From Pycnopodia helianthoides (Eukaryota; Echinodermata; Asteroidea; Forcipulatida; Asteriidae), in assembly GCA_032158295.1 (NCBI GenBank), contig CM063243.1, positions 4,038,948-4,102,947 of the forward strand: DNA of 64,000 nt, written 5' to 3'. Below, piece by piece: positions 51,001 to 60,000 of this stretch. The stretch's first letter is position 1. Each line of letters opens with the position of its first letter. The translations under genes were made by a program, and so were the position numbers. Under the pieces are notes generated by a model. It was not told the DNA's origin and searched no databases. It saw only the letters and a program-made list of their open reading frames with translations.

Positions 51001-54000
51001 CTCGCATGAAATTAAATCAACCTTACCTGAAGTGCTGCGGCTACGACTGTCATGACGATGATTCACTTTCTTGGTCTGCTTCTTGTCCTCTTTACTACCG
51101 TCCTTTTCTCTGTGAAAACCAGATGTGTACAGCCCCTCATCACTACTGCTGTCTCCCTGCTTGCTACCGCCACCAGACGACCGTTGCGCTGCGCTCTGAG
51201 AGTTTGCTGCTTGGGATACAAGCCGATAGCGCCACCAAGCCTCGTTGATTCGCTGCGTCAGCTGAGAGATACGCTGCGCCATGGATGTTGGCGACACAGA
51301 GCAGTGCATATACTTCATGAGACTCCCTCCGGCTTCTTGGAGGACCCCGACAGATGCAGCGGGTCCAGCCAGGGAGTACCTAGCCTCGGAGAGATCGGCG
51401 AGGCAATCCTTGAGCATACTCAACAACGCGTCGATGGTGTCCTCGCCGGCCACGAAACCAATCATGGCACCCCCTCCACCGTTGAAGCTGTGCTGGCTGT
51501 GTGTTTCTGAGGTGTTGGATCTCTTGGCAACAATCGATCCAGAGCTTGTTCTATCTCTCTTCTCTTCATTCATCACCGTTTCTAAAAAACCAGCGCTTGC
51601 TGATTCTATGATTGTCTCTTCCTGTTTGAGTCTTGGAAGCTTCGTGTCACCCGCTGACTGAACAACACGCGGTTGTGCTGGTAATTGAAATGAAAAATCC
51701 TCATTTTTAGGAGTTATGCTTTCGATACTGGTGACGCTTCTGTTCTGCCATTCCTCATCAACAATCCCTTCCTCCCCGCCGCTGTCCGATATCACCGCCT
51801 TCCCGACAAAGACGTCCTCACTACGTACAAACAACAGAGAGAAGATATTCTCCAGGATTTCCACTCTATACGTCAAGGGGTACAGGAGAGAGAGCTGGTG
51901 CCTGGCTTCCTGAAGATGCTGTACGACACTCCTGTCCCAAGAGTCTACGTGGTCAGTCTCCACACACCGATTATCAGAATCTGAACTGTCCTTGCTAGCG
52001 GAACTACCAGCATGTTGGTTTGGCAGTGCAGGAGTACTGTCCACAGCACCTGGTGACTCATTACCGGTGCTTGATGCTGTCGAACCTCCCCGGACAGACC
52101 TCGCTTGTTCGTCTCCGGGCTTTCCGGCGGCTTCTTACACCGTGTACTCCTGGAGAGTGCAGTCATGCAGTTCTTAATGGCCAGGAAGCTGCGGTAGATA
52201 GCAATGTCCCTCTCCTGCTCGACGGACATCTCCCGTGGCTCCTCAAAGTGAACGCTCTTCCCACCAGATTTTTTAGATTTGGTTTCTGAGGCAAAAAATC
52301 AAACCGAGGGTCAAGGTCATCAATATTGTAAAAGTATTTCAAACAGCTGGGTCTCTGCACAACGTCAAACTATTGGGAATTTTAAGGTAAGGTACCCATT
52401 TTCACCCAGTCCTTCAGGCCTGTACTTATCAGCAGTCTAGCCGTAGCCACTCCCGAAGCCATGAGCTCGGACACGGCCTAAGATTGGTGGCCACATGAAA
52501 CTAAGGCATATAGCACAGCCACAATCATGGGTACCCTATTTGTTACAAAGACACCAAATGAACAACACATAAATATTGAGTAACTCTTTGCAGATTTTGT
52601 ATTCGACAAACTCCAGTACTTTCTACTCTCCATTCACACCACGCTGGTTAATTGATTTACAAACAACATTGAAATAACTGTTACATCACTGGTTTTCAAA
52701 CTGTTGTTCATAACATGGACATGAACAAAATGTGTACCCATGATTGTGGCTGTGCACATATGCTGAAGCATATCGGGCATATCGGTGCAAGCCACTTACA
52801 GTCGCTATGGTCTCTAAAAGATTATAAAGCTGTCACTTATTTAAAGGCACTGGACACCTTTGGTAATTGTCAAAGACCAGTCTTCTCACTTGGTGTATCT
52901 CAACATATGCAAAAAATAACAAACCTGTTAAAATTTAAACTCAATTGGTCGTCGAAGTTGCGAAATAATAATGGAAGAAAAAACACCATTGTCACACGAA
53001 GTTGTGTGCTTTCAGGTGCTTGATTTCGAGACCTCATGCGTGAGGTCTCAAAATCAATTCAAATAAATTACTTCTTTCTCAAACACTACGTTACTTCAGA
53101 GGGAGCCGTTTCTCACAATGTTTGATACTATCAACAGTTCTCCATTGCTCGTTACCAAGTAAGTTTTTATGCTAACAATTATTTTGAGTAATTACCAATG
53201 GTGTCCAGTGCCTTTAATGTCTCTTGAAGGTTTATTTTTTTACCGAGTTGTGGTTTCTTGCTCAAGATGTCCAAGACTTCTGCAGTATCGAGCTGGGTGA
53301 GGTTTATGGCGTGGTCTAGCATGTGGAGAACCGATCGGGAATCCAGACTGTGAAACATCTCGCTCACTTTGGGATCAAACGCCAGATCGGTACCGCTGGC
53401 AACTAGCAAGGGCCTGCAGTCAAATTCGTACAAATGTTATTTGTGTTTCACCCCATACACCGATGTGTGTCAAGAAAGCACGGTATAGATAGGTTGCAGT
53501 ATGACGTAAATCGGCCATCTTTACGGGCAGTTTAGAACAAACAGTTGTGCGTTTTGTGTAAGAACGGCGTGCAACACGCGCGCATTTCACGTGAACAATG
53601 CGGCTGCGTTAATAAGTTGAGCGTTTGACGCACCTGCAAGCCAAAATGCAATTTGCCGGTAAAGATGGCGTCTACTGGGAACTATCTATACTCAGTACTA
53701 CAGTTTATGTACCATTTACTATCACAGTGAACGACATTGACTGATCAGACATCAAGAGGGTTAAAGTGTTTGACACATTCATAATAATAATAATAAATAC
53801 ATTTATAGAGCGCTCTTACTCATCAAAGATGGTTACACAGCGCTGAACATAGTCACAAATTAACCAAATAATACAGTTAAACATGTGGGTCATTGTTCAA
53901 ATAGATGAATTTTCAGAGCCTGCTTTAAAAAAGCATCCGAGGAAGGGGAGTAGCGGATGCACTGTGATGTGGAAGCTCATTCCAGAGTGGAGGTGCATGT

Positions 54001-57000
54001 GCCTGGAATGCATGGTCACCAGCTGTGCTGTATGCTCTGGGCACACGGAGAAGGGTGATATCTGAACTTGAGCGGAGCCCAGGTCTACCAGAGAGATGTG
54101 GAACGATGAGAGAGCCAAGATAAGTTGGGGCTTTGTTTTGAAGGCACTTATATACAGTTTGTACAACAGTTAGAATTTTGAATATCATACGTTGCTTGAT
54201 TGGGAGCCAATGTTATTGCTTCAGCAAAGGGGTAACGTGATCATATTTCCTGGCCCTGAGGATTAGTTCTGTGAAGGGGTTTCTTCTAAACAAAGACTAG
54301 AAAAACCAAACCTTGTTCTTACTTTGTTCTCTCCAGACACCACTGTACCAACTGCACCTGGTGTGTGAGTTTGCCGCATGCCTGATCAAGAAGTGGCTCA
54401 TTCACAATGGTAGCCTAGTGGTAAAGATGGAAAACAAAAACCCATGAATTCACTCAGAGTCAGTTATCTTAGCGATAAGTGTGACTGGGTTCTTTTACAT
54501 GAATTACACAACATACGGGACCTAAGCACTAAGGACGAAGCAATAATGGTTAAGTGTCTTGCTCAAGGACACCAAGTGTCAAGACCGGGACTCAAACCCA
54601 CACCCTGCTGATCAGAAACATCAGAGCTTGAGTCCGGTGCTCTTAACCGCTCGGCCACGACATGCAACTTAGTAAACACAACAAAAACTCTACAAGCACA
54701 CAAATCCATAGACAGCACTTTTCTGTGTTTTTGGGGGGCACCATTTAAAAGAAAAGACAAAATCAGCTGATCAGCTGAAAACTTGCATTCCCTTGATTAG
54801 CATTGGAACATAAAAAACAATCGTCATTCAAACCGTTTTGGTTTCTGTTCCGACAATTTCAAACCAGTTCTTACTTTACTGGGATCATGTAGAGCATCCA
54901 ATAGGTTGTTGGCGCTGTCACAGCTGTACACGTAGTTCCAACCGAGGAGCAGTACCAGCGGCTTCAGAGGTGCAAACTCATCTGGCGATAGGAGGGTCAC
55001 CAACTCATCGAACATGCCGTCTCGAATGAACGACAAACTTGTGTCCTTGAAAAGTAATACAGAATTAGCTTTAAACGAATTTCTGCAAACGTTTTTTTCT
55101 TGACACCAGGGCCCTATTTCCTAGAGCTGCTTAAGTACACAAAGTAGCTAAACACAACAAAATTATGCAGAATAAGGTTACCAGCCAAAATACATGTACC
55201 ATGTAACCTGTACAATTTGTGAGTGGTATCCTGCTCATTTCTGCTTAGCAGACAATTTTTAAGCAATATTTTCTGCTTCAGCAGCTCTATGAAATTGGGC
55301 CCTGAGCACAACTACATAGAGCTGCTTAAGCAAAAAAAAAGTGACAAAGCAGGAACAAAATTATGCTTACCAGGATAAGGTTACCAGCAAAAATACCATG
55401 TCACATACACCATCTGTGACTGGTATCCTGCTAAACTATGTTTAGCAGAAAATTGTTCAACAACACCTTCTGCTTAAGCAGCTCTATGAAATTGGGGCTA
55501 GGCCCAAAAATAAGTAAAGCAGAAAATCAATCATTTGTAGAAGTTTTGGTGCTTTTCACAACATGTCAATAAAAACCAACTTCATGCAAATATTATCACT
55601 GTTTTTAAACAGAGAAGCACGCATGTCGAATATCATGTTTTCTACAATTTTGAGTTTTTTCACTTCTGGCCTTTAAACATGATTGTAAGTCATCCCGGGT
55701 TGCTGCTTGATTAAGATCATACTTAAAGGCACTGTGGCTGTACATGGAATTACAGTTTGACATATAGAAACCCATGCAAAACCCCCCACCTGCTTTGATC
55801 ATGACGACAGTGCCCCTTTAATTTTGGAATAACGTTAACCCTTCCCTAGACACATACTCCATGATGCCTTAAAAACTCCCATGCACACATCGGTCAGGTA
55901 ACCCTTGCCACTCTTTCCCGTTATGGTATTTGTATTTTGTGATCAGTCAGTGCCACAGACTAGCACTGCAGAAAGGTTGAGAACCTTATTTCTTCCAACA
56001 GTGGCCCAAATTCCATTGCAACTGAGCACAGCTGGTGGCTTCTCCAGTTTTACCACTCTCACTGAAGCACTTTGGGCTATGGCTCTACTCTCTACATCAG
56101 CATGTGTGTGCCTCAAAATGCAACCGTTGTGGCGTCGTGAGGTATGGATTGACTGTCTCCAGCAACACACTTTTTGATTTTGAGGCATTTTGGAGTACGT
56201 GTCTATTTAGGAGGGCTGAAAAGGGAATATCTCAAAACGTTGTTTCAACACATTATGATATGCTCGTCTCTTTGTGAAAGCTGTGAAACATCTTGGATAA
56301 CGAGCTTCTCTCCACATCCGAAAAAGAAAAACAGATTGAACGTGAGTTTATTACTCACCACTACATTTGCCAGCACGTGCCTCTCACGCAAAAGCGCATG
56401 ATGGAACATCTCCTTCCACGCCAGCTCCCTATCCCCCATCAGCGCTAGCCTCAAGGTGATTCTCAACTCCTGCGACAGGACCTCCAGCTTGGAGTTGGAG
56501 ATCCTCAGCTCCCCGTTCAGCTCCTGTATTCTCTCACGTCCCTCAAGCCTACAAAACTCCTTAATGAGGTACGGGGTCTCCCGCCCGAGGAGGGAAGAGT
56601 ACAGGGACGGGATCCTGAGGAGGGTGTGCGGAGCTCGTGTCAGATCTAAGACATTAAGGAAGAGGAGCTCCAGTTGGAGATCTTTCATGCTCTCAGCGGG
56701 GTCCATCAGGGAGAGAACCGTGTAGACTCTGGCGACGATTTTCTCCACGTCGTCTCCCCGCGACTGTCTCAGCGTGGAGACGTCTTCCGTCAGGCAGTCG
56801 AGGTAAACCTGCTGGAGGCTCTGATTGTGTTGATGGTGCCTCGAGGAGGCAGGCAGCTTGAGTTGATGGAGGATGGAGTTGCCAAGGTGGGCATCACGCT
56901 GGATGACCGTCTTGAGAAAGGTTCTTATTCTCTCCGTTACCAACAGGTCCTGGGGATTCCTTAGGAGAGGGTTTCCTAACCCTTCAGCATTGTGAATTGT

Positions 57001-60000
57001 TTGTACGTGAAGATACAGCTTATAAACATCCTATGGAAATCATTATAACAAATAACATGGGTTGAACAAAGAAAAATTGACTAGAGTGGGATTTGAATCA
57101 ACGACCTCCGGATTAACGTACCGGCGCTCTACCAACTGAGCTATCTAGCCCTATGTCAGTTTCCCTTGTGGTTCATTACTTGACATTTAAAACAAATAAC
57201 ATAACTTTTTAAACACTGCTCATTTTAATAAAACACCAACTTAACCACACACTCCAAAAGTGGTGAGTCACATCAGGAAATTTATTCCTTCAACTTTCTC
57301 TACCGACCAGTACGTTTTACCTGGCTTTACCACTACGCAACCATTAAAGGTTGGAGCACTTGGCGCCATTCCTTAAGCACTGGGAAAAACATCTAGATGA
57401 AATAGGAACAACTGTGAGGGTAGATCTGTTACAGAAGGTGGCACTTTTGGGAACAGCAAGACCCTGAGAAGGACCCTTGGGATCGAAGGCTACGGGACGT
57501 AGCCCCTCAAAGGAAAATGTAATTTTTCTTTTGCATGCTGTGATAAAATGAAATAATAATTAACCAACGTACCTGAATGACAGCAGCTGACGTGCAGTCC
57601 CTCACACTGAAGAGAAGAAGTCTAAACTCAATGAAGGCACTTAGGGTGTGTGGAAGTCTCTCCTAGAAAACGGAAACATTTTACAAACTATTTTTTTAAA
57701 CGCCTCAACTTACAACTTATTCAGTTGGACACACTAGATCTACTTGAGTATACAAATTCAACAAATAGATAACGACGTGACGTTTCAAACCTGGCAGGCT
57801 CTTTCTCAATAGGCTAAAAGAGACAGACTCAGCATGGGTCATTATCTACTTTGTTGTATAATTTATACCATAACGTTCTTTTGGTTGGTAAGCACTTTGC
57901 AACAGCTAATTCTATTTGCTCGAGTATACATGTACAAGTTATTAGGCGCTCTGTAGTCTATGGTCCAAACCCAGGAGGCTTTATCACCGTCTTCTCTTCG
58001 CTGGTTTCCTTAGTCTCTGCAACTTAAAGTCCACGGAGATGTTTGAAAATCCTTTTCATTATGAGAAATTGGAGGAGGGGGGGGGGGGTGTTGTAAAAAA
58101 TAAACAATGATGACAAGATAGAAAGTTGCTTTAGTGTTGTTCATACTTACCACTAGGTCTGTGGTTAGGTTTCTGTGTTCTTGTTGAGCAAGCCATGCTA
58201 TGTGATGTGCTGACGGGAGACTCTCTGATGCCAAACTACATCATACAAATCGTACACAAAATAAAACCAGAAAGGACACATCAAAACCTAGCTATAAAAC
58301 AATACAGTGTCAAATTATGTGCATTTGTAGCTGGAGCAAAGTTCATGGAAGTACATGAACTAGTGCAAGGTTCTCAGTACTTAATTTTGACTAGTCACTA
58401 GGCTTGGGCGATACCACGATATTATCGAATATCGCGATACTAGTTCTGAAACGATTTGATATCGGGTCACATTTTTTTTAATCGTGATATCGGTAAATCG
58501 CGATATCGTTAAGTATCGCGATGTATTTCCTAGCCGAGACGATCTTGCAACAATAAATCTCCTTGTCAAGACGATATTGCAACAATAAATCTCCTAGTTG
58601 AGACGATTTGCTGCATCAAAGAGCTGTCAAAGAGTTGCAAGTCACAGACCGCAACCGCAAGATTCCCTAACACAGTCAGTGCGCAGGGTGTTAGATAATG
58701 AGGCCGAACACCAGATTTCATTTGCAGCTGCACGGCGGTCTCGGACCCTTTGAGATTTCGCGTGAATGCGCGAGCGTTCGGAGGCGACCCTGCAAGATTG
58801 GCTACAAGTGCCCACTGGAGGGTAGTGTTGGGTCAAGATGGAGTTAGAAGTTTCTTTAAACATTTTCGTCGTAAAATAAACCCATTTTTCCCAGATTTTA
58901 GGTACCAAATACTTGTGAATCTTCGTCTGAAATGTGATTAAAGTTTCACACTTTTTGTTGATTAGCTTTACATTTAGGGTGCCCCTGACTGTTTCGAGCA
59001 CGATTGAGACAAACGGAGTCCATATTCTGATAAACGAAGGATCGTTCTTTCGATACGTACTACATACACTTCTGCAGGTTTAGCCGTTAATGTTTTTTTC
59101 GGTGCAAAAACTTTTGCAAAAAACGTTATTTGTGCCGTATCGTTTTAGCTTACGTGACGTCATCATCAAATGGCGGGAGAAAAAGGCCTTGTGGTTTTTA
59201 CTTGTTCTTTCGACGCTATTTATTTTGTCATGTTTTTTGATGATCTTCTTGACAAAAATTATGAAATTTTGTTATGAAAATTATATTTCGTTTATGCCAG
59301 TTTTGGTTTCTGCGACGTAAAGATACAGATCCTTCCAAAGAACTGAAGCTAAACCCGGCCAAACACCATAACAACGAATAATAGTCGGGCACTGGTTTCT
59401 TGTCAACACAAGCCCTCGTAGATTGCATGACCGGGGCAGGGAATCGTGCCAAACCATGGTTGCCTTGCGTTTTGTTACGTAGTAGCTGATTAGTCAGTTG
59501 GCATGCTTGACCGCTTGGCACGCTGCACATCCTGACCACTCACATTCGGGCTCCCATTAGACCAACAGGTAATGGCGGATTTTTCTACCGAGAATGTTAA
59601 CGCTGACGGCGACGGATACTTAGGGTGCCCCCGACTGTTTCGAGTGGCTTCAGAAAAAACGACTATAGCATATGAGTAGATTAATAATGTACCTAAACAC
59701 CTGGATGATTCAAGTTTTTCTGCACAATTCCGTTAAATGCTAGAAAAGGGACTTTTTCGGAAACCGTTATTTTTGTACAACGATGATAATTTTTCTAGTC
59801 GAATATTTCTCAATTCTGAACAATTAAAAATTCTTCCATGATTTTTATTATTACAATTAAGCATTCCTGGTTCATAATATTACGGTTTTGTATTTTTACA
59901 TGGCTGAATTTTCACGATATGATTTTTTGAAAATGTGCCCTCCTAGCTCATTATATATGCAAAACTGCGACTGCCGTGCATACGCTACAAATGAAAGGAA

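Noticed and set aside
52077..52138. 62-nt intron inside exon 8 as the definite explanation of the frame change
   Set aside because: It keeps the phase and has GTAAGA, but is GC-rich, very short and without a pyrimidine tract; a missing base is simpler. It is kept only as an alternative.
57065..57160. Functional tRNA gene
   Set aside because: The cloverleaf is incomplete (anticodon stem mismatch, poor T stem, C at position 33) and several relatives occur nearby, so it is a SINE head.
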